DNA of 64,000 bases from a virus. The notes under the pieces were generated by a model. It did no database searches, was not told where the DNA came from, and saw only the letters and a list, made by a program, of their open reading frames with translations. Positions 31,595 to 40,168 of the stretch are shown here, one piece after another. How positions within the stretch are numbered: the first letter of the stretch is position 1; each line of letters opens with the position of its first letter. Position numbers and translations under genes: made by a program. Location: positions 1 to 64,000 of IMG/VR virus record IMGVR_UViG_3300006752_000018, one strand, 5' to 3'.

Positions 31595-31924
31595 ATGGCA
31601 AATTATTTTAGAAATAGTATAGAAAAAAACATAGGTTCTACACCAGTAACAATGGTAGATAATACAAACAATAGTAAACTTACTGTAGTTGGAATTAGTT
31701 TAGCAAATGTTTCAGAAAGCAACTTATTCATTGATGTTACTGTAACAAATGAATTAGATGTAGAAGGATATTTTATTAAAGAAGTTATGTTACCTCCAAA
31801 TAGTAGTTTACGACTAATTGCAGGAGGAGAAAAGTTAATATTAGGTAATGACAATCAATTAAAGGTTAAAAGTAATTTAGCTAATAGTGTAGATGCAATA
31901 GTAAGTTATGTGGAAATACTCTAA
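31595..31924 (+). CDS. Small probable virion protein
   Basis: This 109-residue protein starts 4 nt after the preceding stop. Only a weak purine-rich signal precedes the ATG, so its translation may depend on coupling to the upstream gene. The sequence has alternating hydrophobic strands (KLTVVGISLANVS, NLFIDVTVTN, EVMLPPNSSLRLI, DAIVSYVEIL), suggesting a single beta-sandwich. It resembles in plan, but only weakly in sequence, the 108-residue protein at nt 54734 (VSFCNRGNQTITVRLAV, EIPPKGVLERTG, KLVVRAN). There is no signal peptide or membrane segment. It sits between a giant fibre gene and a string of adhesin genes and overlaps the next gene by one base (TAATG). Function unknown; a small virion decoration or fibre-joint protein is the most natural guess. 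Confidence 0.75.
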   Translation: MANYFRNSIEKNIGSTPVTMVDNTNNSKLTVVGISLANVSESNLFIDVTVTNELDVEGYFIKEVMLPPNSSLRLIAGGEKLILGNDNQLKVKSNLANSVDAIVSYVEIL

Positions 31925-32430
31925 TGGCACTAAAGAAATTAGACTCGGTTTATTATGTAGGTGAAACACCTAGGAAAAAAGCAAAACAAACTCGTAGTCA
32001 ACGTTTCTTTTATGGTATGCGATCAGACGGCGAAGAATTAATACTATGTAAAGTTGATGCATTTGATAGCACTGACGGAGTACTAGTTAATGAAATTGGT
32101 GATGATCCGAAATTTGACTTTCCTTATTTCATACCAGGTGTCAACTTTTTTGAAGGCAATGATATAAATCATGCGGAGCGTTACCCTAGTCTAATTTATC
32201 AACAATACAAATTTGATGACGGTAACTATTCTTACTATGTTGACGATAATGGCGAACTTACATTAAGAGTTAATCAAGGCATTGACGAGGGAACGGTAGT
32301 TGTTCCTGACGTACCTATTAATCCAATACAAAAAGATTATAGACGTTTTGGGGTATACCCAACATTTGATAATAACACAGTTTCGTTTGATAACCAAGAC
32401 ATAAGATTCGATAACAAGGAGCCGCAGTAA
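31924..32430 (+). CDS. Conserved phage protein of unknown function, paralog of nt 44884
   Basis: This 168-residue protein overlaps its upstream and downstream neighbours by one base each. It is a clear paralog of the 121-residue protein at nt 44884. Shared elements are RFFYGMRSDGEELILCKVD / RYFYGLRRDPDGYLYFAKVD, a D-x-T-D-G turn, an IGDDP / VGDDP turn, PGVNFFEGNDINH / PGQDFFEGRDTYH, and a C-terminal YYVDDNGELTLRVNQG / YYINDDGEFVVRINQG. Relative to that paralog it has an extra lysine-rich N-terminus (TPRKKAKQTRSQR) and ~40 extra C-terminal residues. I do not recognise a family with known function. Each copy lies just upstream of a fibre gene, which suggests a structural or fibre-attachment role. 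Confidence 0.78.
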   Translation: MALKKLDSVYYVGETPRKKAKQTRSQRFFYGMRSDGEELILCKVDAFDSTDGVLVNEIGDDPKFDFPYFIPGVNFFEGNDINHAERYPSLIYQQYKFDDGNYSYYVDDNGELTLRVNQGIDEGTVVVPDVPINPIQKDYRRFGVYPTFDNNTVSFDNQDIRFDNKEPQ

Positions 32431-33392
32431 TGGCAAAACAAATAATAAACACAGGTGCTGGCGCCAATGACGGTACAGGTGATAGCTTAAGAGATGGTGC
32501 AGGTAAAGTTAATAGTAATTTTACAGAATTATATAATGCATTAGGTAACGGCAATAGTGTACAAATTAATTTATCAGGAGCATCTTCAGGACAAATTTTA
32601 GCCTATAACGGAGTAAATTTTGTACCAAGTTCGTCTAGTGCAATTGCATTTAATGCTGTTCAATCAGATAGCGGAACCGGAGTAGCTAGTGGAGGTAATA
32701 CAACCTTAGGAATTGTAGGAGCCGGCGGAATAGCAACATCAGTATCTGGAAATGTTTTAACAATTTCAGGAAACGGTTCAGGTGGAGGCGGTGGCGGAGC
32801 AAGTGTTACGGTTAGCACGACAGCACCATCTAATCCAGCAGCTGGCGATTTGTGGTATGATAGTGAATTAGGAATTTTAGCTGTTTGGTTTGCTACAGAG
32901 GGGGTATGGGTGCAATCTAACGGCGGTAATGTTATTGAACAGTTTAACGGCGATGTACAAGCAGGTATTACAACATTTATAGGAATGACGGATACTCCTA
33001 ATAGTTTTGTTGGAAGCGAAAACGCATTTGTAACGGTTAATTCAACCGGTACTGGATTAACATTTACTCCTGGCAGTAGTCAATCTGCTGATGTTCTTAC
33101 TCCTATTGATATAAACATTACATCAAGCCCTTATGCTGCATCATCATACGATTTGATATTTGTAGATACAACAGCAGGCGCAGTAAGTGTTAATTTACCA
33201 GTAAGTCCGTCAAAAGGAGAAGAAATAAGAATAGTAGATATAAAAGGAAATTTTGCAACAAACGCATGTACGATAACTTCAAATAGTCCTATTCAAGGAG
33301 AATCAGAAGATCTAATTATTGATGTAAATAGAGCAAGTTTAGGATTAATCTTTCACAGCTCAGCTAACGGATGGATACTGAAAGATAGATAA
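32430..33392 (+). CDS. Tail-fibre-like protein with NFTELYN N-terminus
   Basis: This 320-residue protein starts with a 1-nt overlap (TAATG). The N-terminus (NTGAGANDGTGDSLRDGAGK followed by VNSNFTELYNAL) is a signature common to many phage tail-fibre proteins and is likely the anchoring region. A glycine-rich hinge (GNGSGGGGGGASV) is followed by PAAGDLWYDSELGILAVW, a motif of fibre-associated domains. The C-terminal ~95 residues (YDLIFVDTTAGAVSVNLP, GEEIRIVDIKGNFATNACTI, GLIFHSSANGWIL) match the whole of the 110-residue protein at nt 55087, so that small protein is a stand-alone version of this tip domain. Likely a short fibre or fibre segment in the adhesin operon. Confidence 0.82.
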   Translation: MAKQIINTGAGANDGTGDSLRDGAGKVNSNFTELYNALGNGNSVQINLSGASSGQILAYNGVNFVPSSSSAIAFNAVQSDSGTGVASGGNTTLGIVGAGGIATSVSGNVLTISGNGSGGGGGGASVTVSTTAPSNPAAGDLWYDSELGILAVWFATEGVWVQSNGGNVIEQFNGDVQAGITTFIGMTDTPNSFVGSENAFVTVNSTGTGLTFTPGSSQSADVLTPIDINITSSPYAASSYDLIFVDTTAGAVSVNLPVSPSKGEEIRIVDIKGNFATNACTITSNSPIQGESEDLIIDVNRASLGLIFHSSANGWILKDR

Positions 33393-35116
33393 TGAGTCGT
33401 TACAGTGAAGAAAAATACTTTGAAATTCCAGTTAAACCTACAAAAGAAGCGTTGCCGTTAAGTAATAATACTATAGGTGATAGATATATAGTAAGCGACG
33501 ATGTTTATATATGGAACGGAAATTTTTGGATCGAAGCAAATTTATTAGATCCACCGGCTAGTTTGTTTATTCAAACTTATAATGTATCAGCTGTAAGCAA
33601 TGTAGTTGACGAAGGTGATACAATAACTATAAATTTAACTACTACTAATATTCCTGATAACACAAATTTAGGCTATACAATAACAGGAACAGTATCTAGT
33701 GCAGATTTAAGTGGAGCATCGTTAACGGGATCATTTACTATTGTTAATAATGCAGCATCTGTAGCTTATACTGTTGCAGAAGATTTAACAACTGAAGGTA
33801 GTGAAACACTGATTTTTAGTTTAGATAATGGTGCAGATAGTGTTAGTGTTACGATAGGAGATACAAGCACTACACCTATTGCTGAATATACACTTACTCC
33901 TAGTATTGGAACAGTAGACGAAGGCGATTCGTTTACTATAACACTTAATACTGTAAATGTTCCTACAGGAACAGTGTTACCATATACAATTACAGGAATA
34001 CAAGTAGCAGATTTAGAAGCACCGGGTGAAACTTCTTTGTCAGGATCGTTTACTGTAGATGCAGTTGGCGCTGCACAAAAATCATTCAATATTAAAGAAG
34101 ATTCTAGTGTTGATGAAGGTAGTGAAACATTTGTAATTGCTTTAAATAATGGCAGTGGAAGTACGTCGGTTACAATAAACGACACAAGTGCAATTGTTTC
34201 AGGTGACGAAGTATTTACATCTGATGGAACATTTACAGTTCCGGCAGGAGTAACAAGTATAAACATTTATGCAGTTGGCGGTGGCGGCTCAGCTGAAGCC
34301 GGAGAATTTTCTAATGGATCATCTGGTGGTGGAGGCGGTGGTGCTTATGTTTCAATATTAGGCTACCCAGTTACACCTGGTGATAATATTACTGTTGAAG
34401 TAGGCGCAGGTAGTACCGCTGGGATAAACTATGCTAACAGTCCTTTCGAATTAGTTCACACTAATTCCGGAACAGGTCTAACTTACTATCCACAATCTGG
34501 CTCAATAGTAGAACCAACTAATGGACAGAGTAGTAGTATAACACATAATGGTACAACAATGTTAACAGCAGGCGGCGGCAGCAAAGGTAGGATTATCACA
34601 GGCGGTAACGGGGGAGTTGGATCTGTACACGGCTCTGTTGCTACACTTGCAGACAGCCATGAAATAGTTAATGGTAAAACAGGTGAGGCTGGACAATCAG
34701 GTAATTCTGGAACAAGGCCTGGTGGTGGAGGAGGCGGAGGTCGTGGAGGCATGGGTGGTACTGGACGTGGCGACTTCTATAGAAGCAACGGTGGATACAA
34801 TTACAGTAAACAAGCAAATGGCGGCCAAGGTGGCGGCATGCATTTATATGGCGGCACAACAAATGGAAGTAATGGTGCTGATGCACCCATATTATGGAAT
34901 GGAAGTTTTAACTATACTCTTGCCGGTAACGGCACTAATGGCGGAACAGCAACAGGTGATGCATACGGCGCTGGCGCTGGCGGTGGTGTAGGTGGACGTA
35001 TACGTAATCAAACCATTGTCAGTAGCGGTACAAGCTATTATTATAAATGGTTTTTAGGTAGAGATACTAGCAGCGGAACTCAAGGCGCTATACGATTTGC
35101 ATGGGGGAACGCATAA
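33392..35116 (+). CDS. Adhesin-like tail protein: Calx-beta-like domains plus glycine-rich tip
   Basis: This 574-residue protein overlaps its upstream neighbour by one base. A short N-terminal segment ending VYIWNGNFWIEA has counterparts in the next genes and probably anchors the protein. Two Calx-beta/Ig-like domains follow (VVDEGDTITINLTTTNIP and TVDEGDSFTITLNTVNVP, nt ~33607 and ~33910). From nt ~34205 there is a glycine-rich domain beginning FTSDGTFTVPAGVTSINIYA and containing SSGGGGGGAY, then long GGN-coded glycine runs, and ending AIRFAWGN. Glycine-rich domains of this kind are known phage fibre tips; T-even gp38-type adhesins also pack polyglycine helices. Role inferred: a receptor-binding protein. 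Confidence 0.82.
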   Translation: MSRYSEEKYFEIPVKPTKEALPLSNNTIGDRYIVSDDVYIWNGNFWIEANLLDPPASLFIQTYNVSAVSNVVDEGDTITINLTTTNIPDNTNLGYTITGTVSSADLSGASLTGSFTIVNNAASVAYTVAEDLTTEGSETLIFSLDNGADSVSVTIGDTSTTPIAEYTLTPSIGTVDEGDSFTITLNTVNVPTGTVLPYTITGIQVADLEAPGETSLSGSFTVDAVGAAQKSFNIKEDSSVDEGSETFVIALNNGSGSTSVTINDTSAIVSGDEVFTSDGTFTVPAGVTSINIYAVGGGGSAEAGEFSNGSSGGGGGGAYVSILGYPVTPGDNITVEVGAGSTAGINYANSPFELVHTNSGTGLTYYPQSGSIVEPTNGQSSSITHNGTTMLTAGGGSKGRIITGGNGGVGSVHGSVATLADSHEIVNGKTGEAGQSGNSGTRPGGGGGGGRGGMGGTGRGDFYRSNGGYNYSKQANGGQGGGMHLYGGTTNGSNGADAPILWNGSFNYTLAGNGTNGGTATGDAYGAGAGGGVGGRIRNQTIVSSGTSYYYKWFLGRDTSSGTQGAIRFAWGNA

Positions 35117-36465
35117 TGAGCAGTTATAAGGCTAACAAAGGATATCAAAAAGAATATACAAATGCATTACCTAGTATTGGCGTGCCAAACGGAAGTAAGT
35201 CTTTTATTGCTGGTGAAGTATTTTTATGGGACGGCGACGAATGGGGGTATATACAAACTGAAAATCTACCACCTATATGGAATAACAGAATAGATGCAAC
35301 AGTATTTTTAGAACAAGCAGGTGCTACTACAACTTTAGATTTTGGTGCAACAGATCCTGAAGGCGCTTCAATAAATTACGAATTATCTTATCCGACATTT
35401 ACTAGTGATAACACAGGTACAGATCCAGTTGATTCGTTAACATTTGATGATGATACAGGTGTATTAGTTATCACACCTATTACAACAACAGACACTTGTG
35501 AAAAACTTATTAGAGTAACTGCTAGTGACGGAATTAATAGTATTTCAAAAGATGTATTATTATTACTTTCTCAAACAGTTACTACCGCAGCAGATAGCGG
35601 AGCAATTTGGGTTAAACCAGGAGTGTATACATGGATTCCTCCTCAAGGAACTCCTGCATTGATACACATTGTTTGTATAGGAGCTGGCGGTGGTGGTTCT
35701 GGTATGCAATCTTCAACTAACACATCTGGTGCAGGTGGAGGCGGTGGTACATTATCTTATGCTAATAATGTTGCAAATGACGGTTCGTCACTAACAATTA
35801 TAGTCGGTGCTGGAGGCAGCGGAGGCATAAGAAACTTTCCAGGTTCTAACGGTGGATTTACTAGAGTTCAAAAAACTACGAATGGACAAGTACTGATAGA
35901 AGCATCAGGCGGCGATGGCGGATCGTTTGGCACTGCTGGTGAAGGCGGTGGAGTTGCTGGACTAAATTCAGCATATTCTGGAGGTGATGGCGGCAGTGGA
36001 GCAACAGGTGTTGGAAGTACAGGCGGAGGCGGTGGCGGTGCAGGTGGCTACGGCGGTCTTGGTGGTACAGGTGGAAGTTCGTCGTTTATTCAAAATCTTC
36101 CAGCAAATGGTCAAAACGGAACAGCAGGTGTAGGTGGCGGTGGCGCTGGCGGCAGTGAAGCTACCTCATCACCAGGATTATCTGGAGGCGGTGGTGTAGG
36201 ATTTTATGGTCTAGGATCGGACGGACTTCCAGTACTCCGAAGCGGTGGCGGTGGTGGATCAGGCGCAAGCGATGGAGATATAGGAACAGGTGGATTTCCA
36301 GGTGGTGGCGGCAGTGGCACAGCCGTAACTACTAATACAGCAGCAGGATTTGGACAAGATGGAGCAGACGGAGCTGTTAGAATAATGTGGGGAGATAGTC
36401 GCAGCTTTCCTTCAGTCAATGCAGCAGATACAGATAGTATTGTGCAAGAACAGGACTATTCATAA
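35116..36465 (+). CDS. Adhesin-like tail protein with glycine-rich tip
   Basis: The start is placed at nt 35116 (TAATG overlap with the previous stop), giving 449 residues. An in-frame ATG at nt 35101 lies inside the previous gene and breaks the 1-nt-overlap pattern of this operon. The N-terminus ends EVFLWDGDEWGYIQ, like VYIWNGNFWIEA in the preceding protein. Residues ~55-160 form a cadherin/Ig-like domain (FGATDPEGASINYELSYP, then EKLIRVTASDGI). From nt ~35590 the glycine-rich domain begins WVKPGVYTWIPPQGTPALIH and GAGGGGSG and ends GAVRIMWGDSRSFPS. That ending is shared with the adhesins at nt 36465 and nt 40169. Probably an alternative receptor-binding tip. Confidence 0.82.
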   Translation: MSSYKANKGYQKEYTNALPSIGVPNGSKSFIAGEVFLWDGDEWGYIQTENLPPIWNNRIDATVFLEQAGATTTLDFGATDPEGASINYELSYPTFTSDNTGTDPVDSLTFDDDTGVLVITPITTTDTCEKLIRVTASDGINSISKDVLLLLSQTVTTAADSGAIWVKPGVYTWIPPQGTPALIHIVCIGAGGGGSGMQSSTNTSGAGGGGGTLSYANNVANDGSSLTIIVGAGGSGGIRNFPGSNGGFTRVQKTTNGQVLIEASGGDGGSFGTAGEGGGVAGLNSAYSGGDGGSGATGVGSTGGGGGGAGGYGGLGGTGGSSSFIQNLPANGQNGTAGVGGGGAGGSEATSSPGLSGGGGVGFYGLGSDGLPVLRSGGGGGSGASDGDIGTGGFPGGGGSGTAVTTNTAAGFGQDGADGAVRIMWGDSRSFPSVNAADTDSIVQEQDYS

Positions 36466-39215
36466 TGGCAAAATATTCAAGAAAAAAATCTTTATCACAA
36501 GAAAGTGTCCTTACATTTGCTAATTTAGATGCAATACCAGATTCGGGAATTGATATAGGAACAATAGCATGGATTACTAGCGAAGATGCATTCTATATTC
36601 TAAAAACAGCAAATAGCGGTTGGAAAAAAATATACGAAAATAGTTATTATGCAGGTGCTCCTACATACACTTTAATTAAATCTCCAATCGGCGGCGCTGT
36701 AGACGAAGGTGACACTATGACTGTTACTATAACTACAACTGGAGTATCAGATGGCACATCAGTTGGGTATTTATGGGAAGGAATTAGTAATTCTGATGTT
36801 ACAGGAGGACCTTTTCAAGGAACTGCTGTTATATATAATAGCATTGCAACTGTAACATTAGTAGCAAAAGCTGATTTTACAACTGATGGTGTTGATATAG
36901 CAACTTTTTCTTTAGATGCTACTGACTCGTTAGGAAATGCTACTAATGCTACTTCAGCCGAGTTTACTATTTCTGATACTAGTATTGATCCTGTAGGTAA
37001 CACAAATCCTGATTTTACAATCAATGTAACTGCTTCTGGTGCATCGGCTTATACAATGACCGGTACTGATCGAAACGGAGTAGTTAGTGGACAAAATCCA
37101 ACCTTATTATTTTATGTAGATGATATTGTAGATTTTGTAATTAATAGTCCAGGACATCCGTTTTTTCTTAAAACGGTAGCAAATAATGGTACGGGCAATA
37201 CAATTACTATTAACGGAAGCGAAATACCAAATAATGGTACATCTAACGGAACAATTCGGTGGACTGTACATACAGATGATACTTTCTATTATATTTGTCA
37301 ATTCCATGGAGCAATGTCTGCTCCAATTATTACTACACCTGTAGTCGGGGGTATACTATATGATATTCCTGGTACGTATACATGGACTGCACCAGTTGGT
37401 ATAACCAGTGTTAGTGCAGTGGTAATCGGCGGTGGCGGCGCAGCTGACTTTAGCCTATACGGCGGAGAAGGAGGCGCCCTAGCTTGGAAAAATTCTATAC
37501 CTGTTATACCTGGAGAAGATTACACTGTTTCTGTAGGCAACGGCGCAACGACGAGCTCAGAAGGCCGACCTGTGATCCAGTCTGGAAGTAGTTATTTTAT
37601 AAGTTCAGCTACTGTCAGTGCTAAGGGCGGAGACAGCGGCTCCAATGCTACATCAAGGACTGGTACCGAAGTGGTAGGAGATGGTGGAGGCGCAGGAGGG
37701 CATGGAGGTCAAGGCGGCGGCTATGTAACAGGATCGAAATCAGGCGGCGGAGCAGGTGGCTATAGCGGAAACGGCGGTAATGCAGGCAGCCACACAGGCG
37801 TTTCTAGTAATACAACTCTAGATGCTGGTGATGCAGGCAGCGGTGGTGGCGGCGGCGGTGGCGGTCATTATAGCTCAGGTGATATTAATTTTACTGGGAC
37901 AATACCTACTACCGGAGGTGGCGGTGTAGGAGTATACGGTCAGGGTGCAAATGGTGCAGGAGGAGCTGCAACAAGTGCTACTACTTTATTTGCAGGTAAA
38001 GGCGGATCTGGAGGTGATGACGGAACTCGTGGAGGCATCAACAGCCAGCAAGCAAACGGCGGAGATTACGGCGGGGGCGCCGGTGTAGTATATAAAAGAG
38101 ATGCTGGTGCTGCTAATTATGTGCCTTCATATCCTGGTTTAGAAAATACAACTGCTGGCAAGGGTGCAGTAAGAATTATTTGGGGATCAGGAAGAGCATT
38201 CCCTTCAACTAATGTAGCATTAGCAGATTCAAACGGTTATGAAACTACGTATGTACCGCCAGCAGTTCCAACTTACACAGCGACACCGACAACATTTTCT
38301 GTTAGTGAAGGTAGTTCAGTAACAATTAATGTAGCAACAACTGCTGTTCCAAATGCAACTACATTATATTGGACTGTTACTAGAGCTAGTGAGTTTAATG
38401 TTTCTAGTGGTAGTTTTACTATTTCAAATAATGCCGGACAGTTTACGGTTACACCTATTATAGATGCTGTAGTTGAAAATCCAGAAACATTCCAAGTACA
38501 AATTAGAACTGTAAGTACAAGTGGAACTGTAGTTGATACAACAAGTGCAATAACTATTAATAACGTGAATGTATCAGCTAATATTGTGTCAGTGTCAACT
38601 ATGAATTTACCTTCAGGTTTTCGTCGTACAAGTAGTCCGAAAAAATTTAGTAATTTAAGTTTTGCTTCTAACGGAACTCAAAGTAGCGGACCTCAGTTTA
38701 GTCTTCAATCGCAATACGGGGTACAAACACAAATAACTGTTGAAATGTGGGTAAACCCTGTTATGCGCGGTGATACAATATTCGGAGTAAGCGACCCGGC
38801 AAACTCAATGTATCATGGTGTTGATTACATGTCCAATAGTGCTTGTCAATGGAGGTATAGAGCAGCGTCGGGCAGTCCAAGTGGATCAATCGGTTCAAGT
38901 GCAGGCACCCTAGCTCTTAATACGTGGGGATTACTAACAGCAGAACTTTCAACTAGTTCAAATGGATCAATGGTAGCTCGATGGTGGCTTAATGCAACAG
39001 GAAACGGAGGCACTTGGACGTGGCAAAATAATGCACCTGGACATATAAGCTCTTTTGGAGCAATTACTTTTGCATGGTGGCCTTATGCCCCTAACAGATT
39101 TAACGGTGTTTTTGGACCTGTTAGGGTAAGCAAAGGTTTAATTTATAATGGATCACCAACAGTACCTACATCAACATTTCAAACGACTGCCGATACACTA
39201 CTGATAATTCAATAA
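36465..39215 (+). CDS. Multi-domain adhesin: Calx-beta, cupredoxin-like, glycine-rich and LamG-like
   Basis: This 916-residue protein is the last gene of the TAATG-coupled operon. In order: an N-terminal attachment segment; a Calx-beta-like domain (VDEGDTMTVTITTTGV, residues ~75-170); a cupredoxin-like domain (residues ~183-290) with SPGHPFFLKT and YYICQFHGAM; a glycine-rich domain (~294-582, YDIPGTYTWTAPVGITSVSA to AVRIIWGSGRAFPS); a second Calx-beta-like domain (VSEGSSVTINVATTAVP); and a C-terminal LamG/concanavalin-A-like domain (~726-916, ITVEMWVNP, NTWGLLTAEL, FNGVFGPVRVS). The candidate copper ligands are H231, C278, H281 and M284. The 47-residue H-C spacing equals that of plastocyanin (His37-Cys84), and C-x2-H-x2-M is the amicyanin pattern. 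Likely an adhesin; the metal-binding role is inferred. Confidence 0.82.
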   Translation: MAKYSRKKSLSQESVLTFANLDAIPDSGIDIGTIAWITSEDAFYILKTANSGWKKIYENSYYAGAPTYTLIKSPIGGAVDEGDTMTVTITTTGVSDGTSVGYLWEGISNSDVTGGPFQGTAVIYNSIATVTLVAKADFTTDGVDIATFSLDATDSLGNATNATSAEFTISDTSIDPVGNTNPDFTINVTASGASAYTMTGTDRNGVVSGQNPTLLFYVDDIVDFVINSPGHPFFLKTVANNGTGNTITINGSEIPNNGTSNGTIRWTVHTDDTFYYICQFHGAMSAPIITTPVVGGILYDIPGTYTWTAPVGITSVSAVVIGGGGAADFSLYGGEGGALAWKNSIPVIPGEDYTVSVGNGATTSSEGRPVIQSGSSYFISSATVSAKGGDSGSNATSRTGTEVVGDGGGAGGHGGQGGGYVTGSKSGGGAGGYSGNGGNAGSHTGVSSNTTLDAGDAGSGGGGGGGGHYSSGDINFTGTIPTTGGGGVGVYGQGANGAGGAATSATTLFAGKGGSGGDDGTRGGINSQQANGGDYGGGAGVVYKRDAGAANYVPSYPGLENTTAGKGAVRIIWGSGRAFPSTNVALADSNGYETTYVPPAVPTYTATPTTFSVSEGSSVTINVATTAVPNATTLYWTVTRASEFNVSSGSFTISNNAGQFTVTPIIDAVVENPETFQVQIRTVSTSGTVVDTTSAITINNVNVSANIVSVSTMNLPSGFRRTSSPKKFSNLSFASNGTQSSGPQFSLQSQYGVQTQITVEMWVNPVMRGDTIFGVSDPANSMYHGVDYMSNSACQWRYRAASGSPSGSIGSSAGTLALNTWGLLTAELSTSSNGSMVARWWLNATGNGGTWTWQNNAPGHISSFGAITFAWWPYAPNRFNGVFGPVRVSKGLIYNGSPTVPTSTFQTTADTLLIIQ

Positions 39216-39219
39216 ATAT
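39211..39219 (+). promoter_or_regulatory. T4-type late promoter overlapping a stop codon
   Basis: AATAAATAT includes the TAA stop of the 916-residue adhesin gene (nt 39213-39215) and lies 17 nt before the next ATG. TAGGAG between them is the ribosome-binding site. Confidence 0.6.
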
Positions 39220-39236
39220 AGTTAGGAGAATAACAT

Positions 39237-40160
39237 ATGGCCCAAATAAACTTTCCAAATAGTCCAACAGATGGACAGGAATTTATTGCATCTAATACCT
39301 TATATACATATGTATTAGCAAAAAACCTGTGGAAAGCAACATCTCTAGGTGGCGGAAGTGGAGGCGGTAGCGGCTCAACTTCATTTGTTACTTTAACTGA
39401 TGTAGGACTTACTGATTTATCAGCAGGTGATTTGATATTTTATGACGGAACATTTTTTGCTAACACAGATTTAAAATATAGACAAATTGCATTTTCTGCT
39501 GCAAGTGCATACACATTATCAACACAAAGTGCTAATTATAAAGTTGCTGAAGATCCAAATAATGGTAACAATCCTATGCTTTCAGCATTCGCTGGAACTA
39601 TTATGAGGTTAGATTTAGACACAACTGGTGACGCAGTTCGTATACAAGATTATAATGGTAATGATTATAATGATGGTTTAGTACATGTTTCTGATGATGG
39701 AACGCAGGCAGTCGGAATATCAGCACAAGGTAAGACCAGCGGTTCTTTGTATTGGAAGATTCCAGTTGATGCGGCAGGAACATATGTATATCAAAGTGAA
39801 GTTAGATCTAATATGAAAGGTTACATTAAAGTTAAAGGAGCTGGTAATGAACCTGCACTTAATTTAGGATCTTTAGGAGGATCACTTGAATTAGACCTAG
39901 CAGCATCTAACGTATTTAATTTGGATTTGAACAGTAATGTTACAAATTTAACTTTAAGTAATGCTGCGTCCGCAGGTTCTACAATTACATTAGTTATAAC
40001 AAACAGTGGTACATATGACATAACATGGCCTGGGCAAATAATTTGGTCGCAAGGATCACCTCCGACATTAACAACAAGTGGTAAAGATATCATTACATTA
40101 TTATCTGTTGATGGCGGCACAGTTTTTTATGGATTTGTCGCTGGACAGAATTTTAGTTAG
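39237..40160 (+). CDS. Fibre-like protein with a ligand-less cupredoxin-related domain
   Basis: This 307-residue protein follows a late promoter and a TAGGAG site. The N-terminus (INFPNSPTDGQEFIASNTLY, then LAKNLWKAT) is a common start of marine phage fibre proteins and is followed by a glycine/serine linker (GGGSGGGSGS). Residues ~85-200 are related to the cupredoxin-like domains elsewhere in the window (NPMLSAFAGTIMRLDL, AQGKTSGSLYWKIPVDAAGT, YVYQSEVRSNMKGYI). However, the positions equivalent to the copper Cys and His are S and R, and no HPF motif is present, so metal binding should be lost. The C-terminal ~90 residues (LELDLAASNVFNLDLN, TLVITNSGTYDITWPG) form a beta-rich domain typical of fibre tips. 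Virion role inferred. Confidence 0.78.
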   Translation: MAQINFPNSPTDGQEFIASNTLYTYVLAKNLWKATSLGGGSGGGSGSTSFVTLTDVGLTDLSAGDLIFYDGTFFANTDLKYRQIAFSAASAYTLSTQSANYKVAEDPNNGNNPMLSAFAGTIMRLDLDTTGDAVRIQDYNGNDYNDGLVHVSDDGTQAVGISAQGKTSGSLYWKIPVDAAGTYVYQSEVRSNMKGYIKVKGAGNEPALNLGSLGGSLELDLAASNVFNLDLNSNVTNLTLSNAASAGSTITLVITNSGTYDITWPGQIIWSQGSPPTLTTSGKDIITLLSVDGGTVFYGFVAGQNFS

Positions 40161-40168
40161 GAAAAAAT

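Noticed and set aside
34671-34991. A 106-codon frame on the + strand inside the adhesin at nt 33392
   Set aside because: It is the +1 reading of GGN-rich glycine codons; no start signal is seen and the main frame ends in the conserved AIRFAWGN strand.
35101-35115. ATG at nt 35101 as start of the 449-aa adhesin
   Set aside because: It would overlap the previous gene by 16 nt, whereas every other junction of this operon uses the 1-nt TAATG overlap found at nt 35116.
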